DNA of 64,000 bases from Spongiibacter tropicus DSM 19543 (GTDB lineage: Bacteria > Pseudomonadota > Gammaproteobacteria > Pseudomonadales > Spongiibacteraceae): NCBI RefSeq assembly GCF_000420325.1, contig NZ_ATUS01000002.1, positions 186,001-250,000 of the forward strand, given 5' to 3'. The notes under the pieces are model-generated. The model was not told the DNA's origin and searched no databases. It worked only from the letters and a program-made list of their open reading frames with translations. Both the position numbers and the translations under genes were made by a program. Of the stretch, positions 28,769 to 37,690 are shown piece after piece (the first letter of the stretch is position 1; every line of letters begins with the position of its first letter).

Positions 28769-30486
28769 GCCGCCGCATCTCCTTTTTTGTCCGCCTTCGC
28801 CACCGGCTCCACATCATCGGGCGCAATATTCATCAACCGGAGCGCATCGGCCACAACCTTGGAAAACACTGGCGCGGCCACGAGGCCACCAAAGTAGTCG
28901 CCTTTCGGCTCGTCGATAGCCACTACCGCAACAATGCGCGGGTCGCTGGCCGGCGCAACACCGGCAAACAGCGAGAAATAACGATCCTCGGCATAACCGC
29001 CTGCAATGGCCTTATGTGAGGTACCGGTTTTGCCCGCCACACGATAGGCATCCACTCTCGCACGCGTCGCCGTGCCGCCGGGGCCGGTAACGCTTTCAAG
29101 CATATCGACGATCTGGCGGGCAATTTTTGGCGAGATTAACTGTTTGCGCTCAGCACTGGTCTCGCGCTTCACGAGCGACACCGGCTGAAACACACCGTGA
29201 TTGGCAAACACAGAATATGCCTGCGCCAACTGCAAACTGGTGACCGTTAGGCCGTAGCCAAATGCAAATGTGGCGCGCTCAATGGCACGCCAGTTAGGGT
29301 GATTCGGGAGCACGCCGGTGCTCTCTCCAGGGAAGCCGGAGCCGGTACTGCGCCCCAGCCCGAAACGCTGAAACACCCTCCACACTTCTTGCTCATCGAG
29401 AGAGAGCGCAATTTTTGTTGTGCCAACCTGACTGGACTTTTTAAGGATGTCAGCCACAGTCAACACCCCGTAGTTGCGGTGATCCTCCAGCAGTTTTGGC
29501 CCGACTTTGATGTAGCCGGGGTGAGTGTTGATCTCGGTATCCGGCTGGTAGCGACCACTTTCCAATGCCGCCACCATCGTCAGCGGCTTCATGGTCGAAC
29601 CCGGCTCAAACATATCGGTCAGCGCGCGATTGCGCATGGCGCTGGGGCTGAGCTGGCTGCGATTATTGGGGTTGTAGGAAGGCTGATTCACCAGCGCCAG
29701 CACTTCGCCGCTGCGACTATCGAGAATCACCACCGATCCCGCCTTCGCACCGGTGCGCTTCAGCGCCGACTTCAACTCCTTATAGGCGAGGTATTGCAGA
29801 CGCAGATCAATACTCAGCTGCAAGTCTTTGCCCGGACTGGCCTCACGGCCAGCATCAATCTCGCGAATGATATTGCCGTACAAATCCTTCAAAACACGCT
29901 TGCTGCCTGGCGTTCCGTTCAGCCATTCGTCATAGGCCAACTCAAGCCCTTCCTGGCCCCGATCGTCGATATCGGTAAATCCAAGCATGTGAGCAGCCAC
30001 TTCACCCGCCGGATAAAAACGACGGTACTCCCGCTGCAGATAAACGCCGGGCACCTTCAACGCAAGAATGGTTTTAGCGTCCTGCGGTGACAGGTGGCGA
30101 CGCAGATACATGAATTGACTGTCGGCATAGCGCTGAAGCCGGCCGGCGAGCTCACCGTGCGACATATTGAGCGCACGCGCCAGCTTCGCCCAACTGTCCT
30201 TGTTTTTACCCAGTTCCTGCGGGTTGGCCCAAATGGATGCCACCGGCGTACTCACTGCCAACGGCTCGCCGTTGCGGTCGGAGATCATGCCGCGGTGGGC
30301 AGGAATAATTTCGGTACGAATAGTGCGCGCATTCCCCTGCCCTTGCAGGAAACGGTAGCCACGATCGACATCCAGCACCTGCAATGTCAGGGCACGGGCG
30401 AGCAGCAGCGCTGCCAGTATTAGCAGCCCAGCAATGACAACACGGAATCGCCAAGGCGATACCGGCGCATTAACCTGCTTTGCCAT
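28765..30486 (-). CDS. ftsI: Septal peptidoglycan transpeptidase FtsI (PBP3)
   Basis: Class B penicillin-binding protein of the divisome. Length 573. Short cytoplasmic tail, membrane anchor at about 15-35, pedestal domain with RGMISDRNGEPLAVST, and the transpeptidase domain. Catalytic Ser297 lies in STMK (297-300) and KTGT is at 486-489. The second motif reads SSQ (351-353), where SxN is usual, so the Asn is replaced by Gln; the rest of the region (ILKKSSQVGTTKIAL) is otherwise normal. No lipobox is apparent. The start overlaps ftsL by 17 bases. Confidence 0.96.
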   Translation of the reverse strand: MAKQVNAPVSPWRFRVVIAGLLILAALLLARALTLQVLDVDRGYRFLQGQGNARTIRTEIIPAHRGMISDRNGEPLAVSTPVASIWANPQELGKNKDSWAKLARALNMSHGELAGRLQRYADSQFMYLRRHLSPQDAKTILALKVPGVYLQREYRRFYPAGEVAAHMLGFTDIDDRGQEGLELAYDEWLNGTPGSKRVLKDLYGNIIREIDAGREASPGKDLQLSIDLRLQYLAYKELKSALKRTGAKAGSVVILDSRSGEVLALVNQPSYNPNNRSQLSPSAMRNRALTDMFEPGSTMKPLTMVAALESGRYQPDTEINTHPGYIKVGPKLLEDHRNYGVLTVADILKKSSQVGTTKIALSLDEQEVWRVFQRFGLGRSTGSGFPGESTGVLPNHPNWRAIERATFAFGYGLTVTSLQLAQAYSVFANHGVFQPVSLVKRETSAERKQLISPKIARQIVDMLESVTGPGGTATRARVDAYRVAGKTGTSHKAIAGGYAEDRYFSLFAGVAPASDPRIVAVVAIDEPKGDYFGGLVAAPVFSKVVADALRLMNIAPDDVEPVAKADKKGDAAA

Positions 30487-30820
30487 AACCCCTTACCATA
30501 TTGACCTCGCGCATATCCGGCGCTTGCATCTTTAGTTTGTCTTCGGCCAGGCTCTGCACCCGGTCGGGTGAGGCCCAGGTGCTCTGCTCTAACAGCAGCC
30601 GGCCCCACTCTTCATCCAACTGCATCGCCTCGCGACGCAGGTCTTGCAGCTCACTAAACAGCTTGCGCGACCGGTGCGAACTCTGAACCAGCGCAATGGC
30701 ACTCACCAACACCATCACCAGCAACAGCGGCACCAATATGCCTCCCAATGGCGCCGGCACCTGCTCTTTACTGCGGCCGGCCACCTTGGCTTTTGAGCGC
30801 TTGGCTCGCCCATCAGCCAC
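30470..30820 (-). CDS. ftsL: Cell division protein FtsL
   Basis: Small bitopic divisome protein that pairs with FtsB through a coiled coil. The best start is GTG 30820 ([17 protein letters not shown]), with GGGAG upstream and an 8-base overlap with rsmH; an upstream TTG at 30844 is less plausible. About 116 residues: basic cytoplasmic tail, one membrane segment ([20 protein letters not shown]), then a leucine-containing periplasmic coiled coil. Its place between rsmH and ftsI is diagnostic, since sequence conservation is low in this family. Confidence 0.93.
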   Translation of the reverse strand: MADGRAKRSKAKVAGRSKEQVPAPLGGILVPLLLVMVLVSAIALVQSSHRSRKLFSELQDLRREAMQLDEEWGRLLLEQSTWASPDRVQSLAEDKLKMQAPDMREVNMVRGYGKAG

Positions 30821-31751
30821 CTTCTGCTCCCAGCTTTTCAGCAACTCGCATCACCGCACTGCGCGCCCTCGGGTTTTCATCGATTTCCTGCTGACTCGGC
30901 TTAACCGCCTTACCGAGCAAACGCATCGAACGCCCCAGCTGTTCATCACTCACCGGCAAGTAGGATGGCACTCGCTCGCCCTGAGCCTGTTTGCGCATAA
31001 AGCGCTTTACCATGCGGTCTTCCAAGGAGTGAAAGCTAATCACTACGAGGCGCCCACCCGGGCGCAATACATCAACCACTTTGCCGAGAAAGGTCTCCAG
31101 GTCGCCCAGCTCGTTATTGATATAAATGCGAATCGCCTGGAAGGCCCGGGTAGCCGGATGCTTGTGCTTCTCCCAAGCGGGATTGGCCTCAGCCACAATT
31201 TTTGCCAACTGCAAGGTTCGGAGAATCGGCTGCTCTTGCCTTGCGTTGACAATCGCCCTGGAAATTCGCTTCGCAAAGCGCTCTTCACCATATTCTTTTA
31301 ATACGCGGGCAATATCGGCCTCTTCAGCCACCGCCAGCCAGTCCGCCGCACTGAGCCCATTCTCGGTGTCCATGCGCATATCCAGCTCGCCATCGCGCAA
31401 GAAACTGAACCCGCGCTCAGCCTGATCCAACTGCGGCGACGACACGCCGAGGTCCAGCAACACACCATCAACCCCGTCACCCCAAGCCGCCTGCTCCACA
31501 AAGCGATCAAAATCGGCGAATGAGCCTCGCGCAATGGAAAAGCGGTCATCCTCCGCCGCAAGTGAATTTCCCGCCTCAATCGCCCTCGGGTCTTTGTCCA
31601 CACCCAGCAACCGCCCCTGCGGCCCGAGCTGCTGAAGAATCAAGCGACTGTGCCCGCCACGACCAAAGGTCCCGTCAACATAGCGCCCTTGCTCATCGCC
31701 AATCAGGGCGGCAACGGCTTCATCCCGCAGTACCGTCAGATGCTTATCCAA
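30813..31751 (-). CDS. rsmH: 16S rRNA (cytosine-1402-N4)-methyltransferase
   Basis: SAM-dependent methyltransferase that modifies C1402 in the 30S decoding centre. Length 312. SAM loop [11 protein letters not shown] (25-35), followed by a second motif LGVDKDPRA and [14 protein letters not shown]. Second gene of the dcw cluster, 8 bases after mraZ. Confidence 0.97.
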   Translation of the reverse strand: MDKHLTVLRDEAVAALIGDEQGRYVDGTFGRGGHSRLILQQLGPQGRLLGVDKDPRAIEAGNSLAAEDDRFSIARGSFADFDRFVEQAAWGDGVDGVLLDLGVSSPQLDQAERGFSFLRDGELDMRMDTENGLSAADWLAVAEEADIARVLKEYGEERFAKRISRAIVNARQEQPILRTLQLAKIVAEANPAWEKHKHPATRAFQAIRIYINNELGDLETFLGKVVDVLRPGGRLVVISFHSLEDRMVKRFMRKQAQGERVPSYLPVSDEQLGRSMRLLGKAVKPSQQEIDENPRARSAVMRVAEKLGAEGG

Positions 31752-31759
31752 AGCGCCCC

Positions 31760-32203
31760 CTACAGTGACAGTGACAGCACTTCATCCGGCATCGACACAT
31801 CGTCGTCACCGGTTTCAAGCTCGTCGTACCAGCCCGCCTCGCTCCACAGCTCAAGTTTTTTACCCTGGCCGATCAACATCAGCTTCTTCTCAAGCCCTGC
31901 GTAGTCACGCAGCGTTTGTGGCAACAGCACCCGGCCATTGCCATCAAGCTCAAGCGGCGTGGCATAACCCAACAACAATCGCTGCATGCGGCGCGCCTTG
32001 CGATGGATATTGGGCAATGCCTCAATTTTCGGCTGTAGATCTGCCCATTGAGGCTCTGGATAGACCAGCAGGCAGCGCTCCTCAGTGTGCGCAGTAACAA
32101 CCAGTCGCCCATCACAAATAGACGCAAGGGTATCCCGCACCTTGGCCGGAATGGCCATGCGCCCCTTTGCATCCATCGTGATTGCGTAGCTGCCTATAAA
32201 CAC
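31760..32203 (-). CDS. mraZ: Transcriptional regulator MraZ
   Basis: AbrB-like DNA-binding protein that represses the dcw promoter in E. coli. Length 147, with two tandem SpoVT/AbrB folds: the first with [19 protein letters not shown], the second with [25 protein letters not shown]. The start is GTG 32203 with an AGGTGG site. First gene of the dcw cluster, immediately downstream of its own predicted operator at 32231-32275. Confidence 0.96.
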   Translation of the reverse strand: MFIGSYAITMDAKGRMAIPAKVRDTLASICDGRLVVTAHTEERCLLVYPEPQWADLQPKIEALPNIHRKARRMQRLLLGYATPLELDGNGRVLLPQTLRDYAGLEKKLMLIGQGKKLELWSEAGWYDELETGDDDVSMPDEVLSLSL

Positions 32204-32230
32204 GCTATGCCACCTAAAGTCCTGTTAATT

Positions 32231-32275
32231 CCACTCTTGCACCACTGAGACCCACAAATATCCACTTTTCTCCAC
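32231..32275 (-). promoter_or_regulatory. MraZ operator: five GTGG direct repeats
   Basis: On the minus strand GTGG occurs at plus-strand positions 32272-32275, 32262-32265, 32252-32255, 32242-32245 and 32231-32234. That is four copies at exact 10-base spacing and a fifth at 11. E. coli MraZ binds TGGG-type direct repeats at 10-base period between its promoter and mraZ, so this array fits an autoregulatory operator. It begins 8 bases after the -10. Confidence 0.85.
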
Positions 32276-32283
32276 TACGCGAC

Positions 32284-32313
32284 ACTATATGAACTGCTCA
32301 GTCACACTGTCAA
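32284..32313 (-). promoter_or_regulatory. Sigma-70 promoter of the dcw cluster (Pmra)
   Basis: Minus strand has a perfect -35 TTGACA (32308-32313) and a 5/6 -10 TATAGT (32284-32289) with an 18-base spacer. Transcription would start near 32277, at the edge of the GTGG repeat array. No comparable promoter was seen inside the tightly packed cluster, so this probably drives the genes from mraZ onward. Confidence 0.8.
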
Positions 32314-32497
32314 GAAAGCGATGCAGGAAATAGCAGGGATTTTTCAGAAACTGGAGGGCATCGTGCAGCGAAATTCGCAGAAAAAGAAAATCACAAAGCA
32401 TCAATAGCAAGGCAAAACAAAAGAATAGAACGACAACTTAAAGTAAAACCTTAAGTTTAGCGGAATCACTTAAACACGGAGGGAATAAAATGAGAAA
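32314..32497. other. AT-rich spacer between dcw promoter and rnpB
   Basis: About 180 AT-rich bases upstream of the mraZ promoter and downstream of the RNase P RNA. It holds an inverted repeat AACTTAA/TTAAGTT (32435-32441 and 32451-32457, 9-base loop). No coding potential is evident. The repeat has no strong T tract, so a terminator role is uncertain. Confidence 0.4.
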
Positions 32498-32500
32498 AAT

Positions 32501-32843
32501 GAGTCGGCCTATAAGCCGGGTTCTGTCGAGGACGACCATTCATCTGGGACCTGCGTCACCGCAGGCCTCAAGCAGCCTACCCGAATCCACTGCGGGTCAC
32601 AGCATCGGATTCCTATTTGGCCTTGCTCCAAGCGGGGTTTACCATGCCGCAAGCTGTTACCAGTTGCGCGGTGCGCTCTTACCGCACCATTTCAACCTTA
32701 CCGGCAGCAGAGCTGCTTAGGCGGTATATTTTCTGTTGCACTTTCCGTAGGCTCTCGCCCCCCAGGCGTTACCTGGCGCTTTACCCTATGGAGCCCGGAC
32801 TTTCCTCCCTTCCTTGCGGAAAAGCGGTCGCCCAGCCGACTCA
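32501..32843 (-). ncRNA. rnpB: RNase P RNA, bacterial class A
   Basis: Catalytic RNA that matures tRNA 5' ends. P1 is formed by GAGTCGGC at the 5' end (32843-32836) and GCCGACTC at the 3' end (32508-32501). Family-conserved blocks occur throughout, including the near-3' AGAACCCGGCTTATAGGCC-type segment and the internal segments rich in GGTAAGAGCGCACCG and AGCAGAGGGTAG-like sequence. About 343 nt, consistent with class A. The minus-strand sequence after P1 is ATTTTTCTC, a short T tract. It sits between rsmI and mraZ, as in Pseudomonas. Ends are estimated from P1 pairing. Confidence 0.93.
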
Positions 32844-32850
32844 CCTGTAA

Positions 32851-32879
32851 GAATAACCAGTGGTTGAACGAACCACAAG
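32851..32879 (-). promoter_or_regulatory. Possible rnpB promoter
   Basis: TATTCT (32851-32856) on the minus strand is placed correctly for a transcript starting at the first base of P1. A weak -35 TTGTGG lies 17 bases upstream. The spacer contains an inverted repeat, GTGGTT/AACCAC. Moderate to low support, because both hexamers are imperfect. Confidence 0.4.
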
Positions 32880-32888
32880 CCCCTCTCA

Positions 32889-33734
32889 CTATTTTTTCAG
32901 CGGCACATCTAAACCGTACTGGTAAAGGCGATTCTTTTTAACACCCGTTAGCTTGGCCGCCAAACTCGCTGCCTGTTTTAGCGGCAGCTCTTCGCGCAAT
33001 GTGTCGAAGATATATATGGCCTCCGCCGGTAATTCATCGTCGACCGCGCGGTACCCCGCGACCAGCAACACGCACTCTCCCCGTTGCTGATTGCGATCCG
33101 CCGCTATCCAATCTACAAGCTCCCCCGCAGGCAGACGGACCACCGTTTCATAGAGCTTGGTCAGTTCACGCGCCAATACAACCACGCGCTCTCCACCCAT
33201 ACATTCGGCGATATCGGCCACGCTATCGAGCAAACGGTGCGGCGCCTCATAGAAAATCATCGTTCGCGGCTCTCGCGCCAGTGTCAGCAGCTGCTTCTGG
33301 CGCGCCTGCACTTTCGACGGCAGGAAACCTTCGAAAACAAAACGATCCGAAGGCAAACCCGCTACCGACAGGGCCGCAATAACGGCGCTCGGCCCCGGAA
33401 TCGGTGACACCCGAAAGCCTTCACTTAAGGCGGCATCGACCAAACGATAGCCGGGATCAGAAATCAATGGCGTGCCAGCATCGGAAATCAAAGCCACGCT
33501 GCCACCATCGCGCAACACCTGTAGCAGGCGCTGCGTATCTCTCTCTCCGCTATGATCATGGTAGGCACGCATGGGCGTCGTGATTTGGAAATGCGCCAAT
33601 AGCGGGGCGCTGCGGCGAGTATCTTCAGCCGCAATCGTGTCTACTGTTTGTAGGACTTCCAGCCCTCGGGGTACCATATCGGCCAGATTCCCCAACGGCG
33701 TCGCTACAATGAACAATGTGGGGACAGGGTCCAC
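32889..33734 (-). CDS. rsmI: 16S rRNA (cytidine-1402-2'-O)-methyltransferase
   Basis: Methylates the 2'-O of C1402, the same nucleotide modified by RsmH in the neighbouring cluster. Length 281. Tetrapyrrole-methylase fold: LFIVATPLGNLADMVPR at the N-terminus, then AEDTRRS, SDAGTPLISDPG and GPSAVIAALSVAGLPSDRF. The start is GTG 33734, seven bases after GGAGGGA. It is divergent from lpoA with only 47 bases between the start codons. Confidence 0.95.
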   Translation of the reverse strand: MDPVPTLFIVATPLGNLADMVPRGLEVLQTVDTIAAEDTRRSAPLLAHFQITTPMRAYHDHSGERDTQRLLQVLRDGGSVALISDAGTPLISDPGYRLVDAALSEGFRVSPIPGPSAVIAALSVAGLPSDRFVFEGFLPSKVQARQKQLLTLAREPRTMIFYEAPHRLLDSVADIAECMGGERVVVLARELTKLYETVVRLPAGELVDWIAADRNQQRGECVLLVAGYRAVDDELPAEAIYIFDTLREELPLKQAASLAAKLTGVKKNRLYQYGLDVPLKK

Positions 33735-33781
33735 CTGAAATCCCTCCGTGTATTCGGCCCGCGAAGACTAACAACGGCATA

Positions 33782-35704
33782 ATGATGAAGACAAGATTTT
33801 TCGTACTCGCGCTGATCAGCGCATTGCTGGCCGCCTGCTCCTCCACGCCGGAGACACCCGCGCCTTCTGGTAGCGACACGCTGCACAGCTATGAGATTAA
33901 TCGGCCCAGCCCGGCGGGCAAACCCGGCGACCGACGCGACTCCGGCTTTAATCCTGCAACAGCTGACTCGGGTGCCGTGGAGCAGTGGTTGATCGACGCG
34001 CAAACTGCCTCGCCCGAGGAGGCTGCCGAGCTGCAATTACGCGCGGCAGAGGTGTTGCTGCGTGATGGCGAAATAGGTCGAGCCGACGACATTGTCAGCG
34101 AACTGATCGCTCCGGAGCTGACCGCAAATCAAGCACTGCGTCTCGCGATCGTCCGTGCGCGCGTTCACCGCGCTCACGCTGAGTTCGCCGAAGCGCTTCA
34201 GCAATTGTCCGACCCACTGGTTGAACAGGCGATGCTGGAAGCACCACTGCGCCGCCAGCTGCAATTCAGTCAATTGCGCGCCTCTCTCTTCGCGATTGAG
34301 GGCGACCACCTCGCGGCTGTCAGAGAGTGGATTTTTATCGACCCGCTGTTGACTCGCTCCCAGCAGGAGCACAATCGAAAAGCGATCTGGCAATCGCTGA
34401 TGCAGATTCCGACATCGACGCTGCTGGAAAATCTGACCAGCGCCAGCAACCGAGACTATCTGGGGTGGCTTGAGTTGGCATCCATTGCCAAGGACAACCA
34501 GGGTAATATCGAAGCCCAGATTCGCCAACGAGACGCCTGGCTCGCACGCTGGCCGGAACACCCGGCCAATCAAGGAAAGCTTCCCGGCGGTCTCGATCAA
34601 CTCGACACGCTGATGGTCGAGCAACCCAAGAAGATTGCGCTGCTCTTACCCGTGACCGGGCGCTACGCGCCTTTTGGCAAAGCCATCCGTGACGGCTTTA
34701 TTGCGGCCTATGAAGATGCCCGGCGCCGAAATGCCACTGTCCCTGAAATGCTGTTCTACGATAGCGAAACGTCCGACATCAACCAACTGATTCAGCAACT
34801 GAGCGGCGACGGCGCCGAAATGGTGATTGGCCCCCTGCGCAAAGAAAAGCTTAGCGAACTGATAAGCCGCCACCAGGCGATGATGCCACTGCCCACACTG
34901 GCGCTTAACCGCATAGATGGCGAGCAATTCCCGGGAGGCCTGTACCAGTTTGGCCTCAACCCCGAAGATGAAGCGCAGCAAGTTGCTGAAATTGCGCGCG
35001 GCAAGGGCCTGCAACGGGCGCTGATCATTACCCCCGAGGGCAGCTGGGGCAGCAATGTCGCGCATGCGTTTGCCGAGCGCTGGCAAAGTCTGGGCGGAGA
35101 AATTATTGCCAGCACCAGCTTTGATGCCAGCGCCAACAACTACTCCAAACAAATCAAGCGCGTTCTCCAAATAGACAAAAGTGAAAGCCGGCACCGGGAA
35201 TTACAGCGCATAATCGGCATGCACCCGCACTTCGAACCGCACCGTCGCAGCGATGTAGACATGGTATTCCTCGTCGCCAGACCCAATGAGGGACGCGCCG
35301 TTAAGCCGCTCCTAGCCTATCACTATGCCGGCGACTTGCCCGTATACGCCACTTCTCATGTTTATCAGGGGAATACAGACCGATCGCGCGACCAAGATAT
35401 TAACGGCATTCATTTTATCGATATCCCCTGGGTACTCAGCGAAGAGAATTCGATCCGCAAGCAAGTCAATGAAAATCTACCCAACAGCGGCACCTATCAG
35501 CGCATGTATGCCCTGGGCGTGGACAGCTTCCGGCTGCATATGCGCATTAATCAGCTGCAGAGCGACGGCCAAGTTTTCGGAGAAACCGGTGCACTCACAC
35601 TGAATGAGCTGGGGCAGATCGAGCGCACCCTCAGCCTTGCAAAAATCCTCCGGGGCGTTGCCGTGATGGATGCCCCCAGCACACCGGCTCAGGCCGAAGA
35701 CTGA
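33782..35704 (+). CDS. lpoA: Outer-membrane lipoprotein activator of PBP1A (LppC family)
   Basis: Outer-membrane lipoprotein that crosses the periplasm and stimulates PBP1A synthesis of peptidoglycan. The start is ATG 33782 (MMKTRFFVLALISALLAAC), or the next ATG; a longer upstream frame is unlikely because the lipoprotein signal begins here. Lipobox LLAAC at about residue 19. The N-terminal half is helical/TPR-like. The C-terminal half has a periplasmic-binding-protein fold starting at KKIALLLPVTGRYAPFGKAIRDGF. About 640 residues, the family size. It runs directly into yraN. Confidence 0.92.
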   Translation: MMKTRFFVLALISALLAACSSTPETPAPSGSDTLHSYEINRPSPAGKPGDRRDSGFNPATADSGAVEQWLIDAQTASPEEAAELQLRAAEVLLRDGEIGRADDIVSELIAPELTANQALRLAIVRARVHRAHAEFAEALQQLSDPLVEQAMLEAPLRRQLQFSQLRASLFAIEGDHLAAVREWIFIDPLLTRSQQEHNRKAIWQSLMQIPTSTLLENLTSASNRDYLGWLELASIAKDNQGNIEAQIRQRDAWLARWPEHPANQGKLPGGLDQLDTLMVEQPKKIALLLPVTGRYAPFGKAIRDGFIAAYEDARRRNATVPEMLFYDSETSDINQLIQQLSGDGAEMVIGPLRKEKLSELISRHQAMMPLPTLALNRIDGEQFPGGLYQFGLNPEDEAQQVAEIARGKGLQRALIITPEGSWGSNVAHAFAERWQSLGGEIIASTSFDASANNYSKQIKRVLQIDKSESRHRELQRIIGMHPHFEPHRRSDVDMVFLVARPNEGRAVKPLLAYHYAGDLPVYATSHVYQGNTDRSRDQDINGIHFIDIPWVLSEENSIRKQVNENLPNSGTYQRMYALGVDSFRLHMRINQLQSDGQVFGETGALTLNELGQIERTLSLAKILRGVAVMDAPSTPAQAED

Positions 35705-36064
35705 GTGCTAGACCTTAGCAAAAAGAAGGGGGATGCCGCTGAACAGGCGGCCGCCCGCTTCCTTAAAAAGCAAGGGCTCACACTCATTGAGCACAACTAC
35801 CGCTGCCGCTTTGGCGAAATAGACCTGATTGCTCGCGATGGCCCCATGCTCGTATTTGTTGAAGTTCGCTGTCGGCAAAGCAAGCGCTTCGGCAGTGCGG
35901 CCGAATCGGTAAACTGGCGCAAGCAACAGCGCCTGATTGCCGCCGCCTCTCACTATCTGGCTACCGTTCAGGGCGCCGAACTTCGCTGCCGTTTCGATGT
36001 CATTGAAGCATCGGCGTGTAATGGTGGCTTTGACATAAACTGGCTGCAGAACGCCTTTCAGTAA
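35705..36064 (+). CDS. yraN: UPF0102 family protein YraN
   Basis: Small nuclease-fold protein of unknown cellular role. Length 119. The predicted PD-(D/E)xK-like core is visible: GDAAEQAAARFLKKQG, then FGEIDLIARDG, then VFVEVRCR. The start is GTG 35705, immediately after the lpoA stop (TGAGTG), so translation is probably coupled. The lpoA-yraN-diaA-dolP order is the conserved gammaproteobacterial one. Confidence 0.93.
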   Translation: MLDLSKKKGDAAEQAAARFLKKQGLTLIEHNYRCRFGEIDLIARDGPMLVFVEVRCRQSKRFGSAAESVNWRKQQRLIAAASHYLATVQGAELRCRFDVIEASACNGGFDINWLQNAFQ

Positions 36065-36068
36065 CAGG

Positions 36069-36665
36069 ATGCCATTCGTGGACCATACCGAGCAGGTTAT
36101 TGACCTCTTTCACCGTCATATCGAAAGCTGCATGTACACCATGGAGTCATTGGGAGACGGTATTGCACTGGCTAGCCAGCACATCGTTAACGCCATGCTT
36201 CAGGAGCGTAAAATTATGTGCTGCGGTGAAGGCAGTAACGGTCTCATCGCACAGCACCTGGTGACAAACCTGTTAAACCAATATCAGCACGAGCGCCCTG
36301 CCCTGCCGGCGATGGCATTGACAGCAGATACCGCAAGCGCAACCGCTATTGCCGCCCAATCGGGATACAATGATATTTTCGCCAACCAAATTCGCGCACT
36401 GGGCCAGCAAGGTGACTGCCTGTTTATCTGCTATCAGGCAAGCAGCGCCAACACCCTGCGCTGTATTCAGGCCGCCCATGAGCGCGATATGCGAGTGATC
36501 AGCATGTGTGGCGCCCAAGGCGGCGATGCCAGAGCGTTGCTGCACAGCGATGATATTGAGCTGGCGTTCCCGGTAGAGGACCGCGCTCGCCTGACGGAAA
36601 TGCAGCTTGTCGCCGTACACGCTATTTGCGAACTCATTGACAGCCAACTTTTTGGAACCCATTAA
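36069..36665 (+). CDS. diaA: DnaA initiator-associating protein DiaA (SIS domain)
   Basis: SIS-domain protein that in E. coli tetramerises and promotes DnaA assembly at the origin. Length 198. SIS core from MCCGEGSNGLIAQHL to the DMRVISMCGAQGG strand. The family also includes phosphoheptose isomerases (GmhA); location between yraN and dolP favours DiaA, though residue-level discrimination by eye is not safe. Confidence 0.85.
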   Translation: MPFVDHTEQVIDLFHRHIESCMYTMESLGDGIALASQHIVNAMLQERKIMCCGEGSNGLIAQHLVTNLLNQYQHERPALPAMALTADTASATAIAAQSGYNDIFANQIRALGQQGDCLFICYQASSANTLRCIQAAHERDMRVISMCGAQGGDARALLHSDDIELAFPVEDRARLTEMQLVAVHAICELIDSQLFGTH

Positions 36666-36667
36666 CC

Positions 36668-37240
36668 ATGTATGTACTGACCCGGCTTCTGACCTGTGTA
36701 TCTCTTTGCATCGGCCTGTCTGCCTGCACACAAATCCTCAGCGCAACTCATGAAGGCCCGATAGAGGACGACCCCGGCAGCCGCAGCCTTGGCAGTTACA
36801 TCGACGACCAAATCATTGAAACCAAGGTATCCGTCAACATCCGCAAAGCCAATGACGCTTTCTCCCAAGCCAGTATCGACGTCAACAGCCACAACGGCAT
36901 TGTTCTGCTTACAGGCCAGGTACCCAACGAAGAACTCAAACGCGTAGCTGCCGCAGTCGCCGACCAGGTAAAGAAAGTACGCAAGGTTCACAACGAACTG
37001 GTGATCGGAGAGCCCATTCATCTGATGGCCCGCACCAGTGACAGCTGGCTGGCCACAAAGGTAAAAAGTCGCCTCTCTCTCAATGACGAGCTCGATGCAT
37101 CACGCATCAAAGTCATCACCGAGAACGGCGCCGTCTACCTGATGGGATTAGTATCAAAGAATGAGTCCGACATAGCAGCAAAAGTCGCCAGCGAAACCAC
37201 CGGGGTCCAAAAAGTCATACGCGTCTTTGAGTATTACTGA
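36668..37240 (+). CDS. dolP: Outer-membrane lipoprotein with two BON domains
   Basis: DolP/YraP lipoprotein supporting outer-membrane integrity. Length 190. Lipoprotein signal MYVLTRLLTCVSLCIGLSAC ends in the lipobox LSAC. Two BON domains follow: the first around DDQIIETKVSVNIRKANDAF to VHNELVIGE, the second from SWLATKVKSRLSLND to VQKVIRVFEYY. Two bases separate its start from the diaA stop, so the four genes from lpoA form one unit. It ends convergent to sspB. Confidence 0.93.
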   Translation: MYVLTRLLTCVSLCIGLSACTQILSATHEGPIEDDPGSRSLGSYIDDQIIETKVSVNIRKANDAFSQASIDVNSHNGIVLLTGQVPNEELKRVAAAVADQVKKVRKVHNELVIGEPIHLMARTSDSWLATKVKSRLSLNDELDASRIKVITENGAVYLMGLVSKNESDIAAKVASETTGVQKVIRVFEYY

Positions 37241-37255
37241 GGAGCGAACTATCGC

Positions 37256-37678
37256 TTACTTAACGACTTTCAGTGACGGCCTGCCAGACTTTGGCGTCTT
37301 CGAGCTAGGCGACGTGCTATCGTCATCTGGGCTTGATGGCGAAGGAGGAGGAACCGGGTCGTCGGAGTCGAACAGCATGCCCTGCCCGTTTTCCCTGGCA
37401 TAGATTCCCAGTACTGCCGACGTTGGCACGCGGACATCTTGAGCGACGCCACCGAAACGACCGCGAAATCCCAGCTCATCGTTACCTACATCCAGTCCGA
37501 CAACTGCCGTGGGGGAGATATTTAGAACAATCTGCCCGTCTTGAACAAATTGCTGGGGCACCTGCACACCCTCCTGCATCGCATTGACGAGGATATACGG
37601 CGTGCAGTCATTGTCGACAACCCATTCGTAGATGGCCCGGATCATGTAGGGCCGACTGGATGTCATACTTCCCAGCAT
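37256..37678 (-). CDS. sspB: ClpXP adaptor SspB
   Basis: Delivers ssrA-tagged proteins to ClpXP. Length 140. The substrate-binding domain starts at SSRPYMIRAIYEWVVDNDCTPYILVNA. An acidic Pro/Ser/Asp linker leads to the C-terminal ClpX-binding tail GRPSLKVVK, nearly the E. coli XB motif (GRPALRVVK). The ATG 37678 has GGGA 8 bases upstream; an internal Met at residue 5 is an alternative. It follows sspA after 12 bases. Confidence 0.95.
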   Translation of the reverse strand: MLGSMTSSRPYMIRAIYEWVVDNDCTPYILVNAMQEGVQVPQQFVQDGQIVLNISPTAVVGLDVGNDELGFRGRFGGVAQDVRVPTSAVLGIYARENGQGMLFDSDDPVPPPSPSSPDDDSTSPSSKTPKSGRPSLKVVK

Positions 37679-37690
37679 CCGAGACGTCCC

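Noticed and set aside
32490-32889. Several short open frames on both strands
   Set aside because: They fall on the RNase P RNA gene, whose P1 pairing and conserved blocks explain the sequence.
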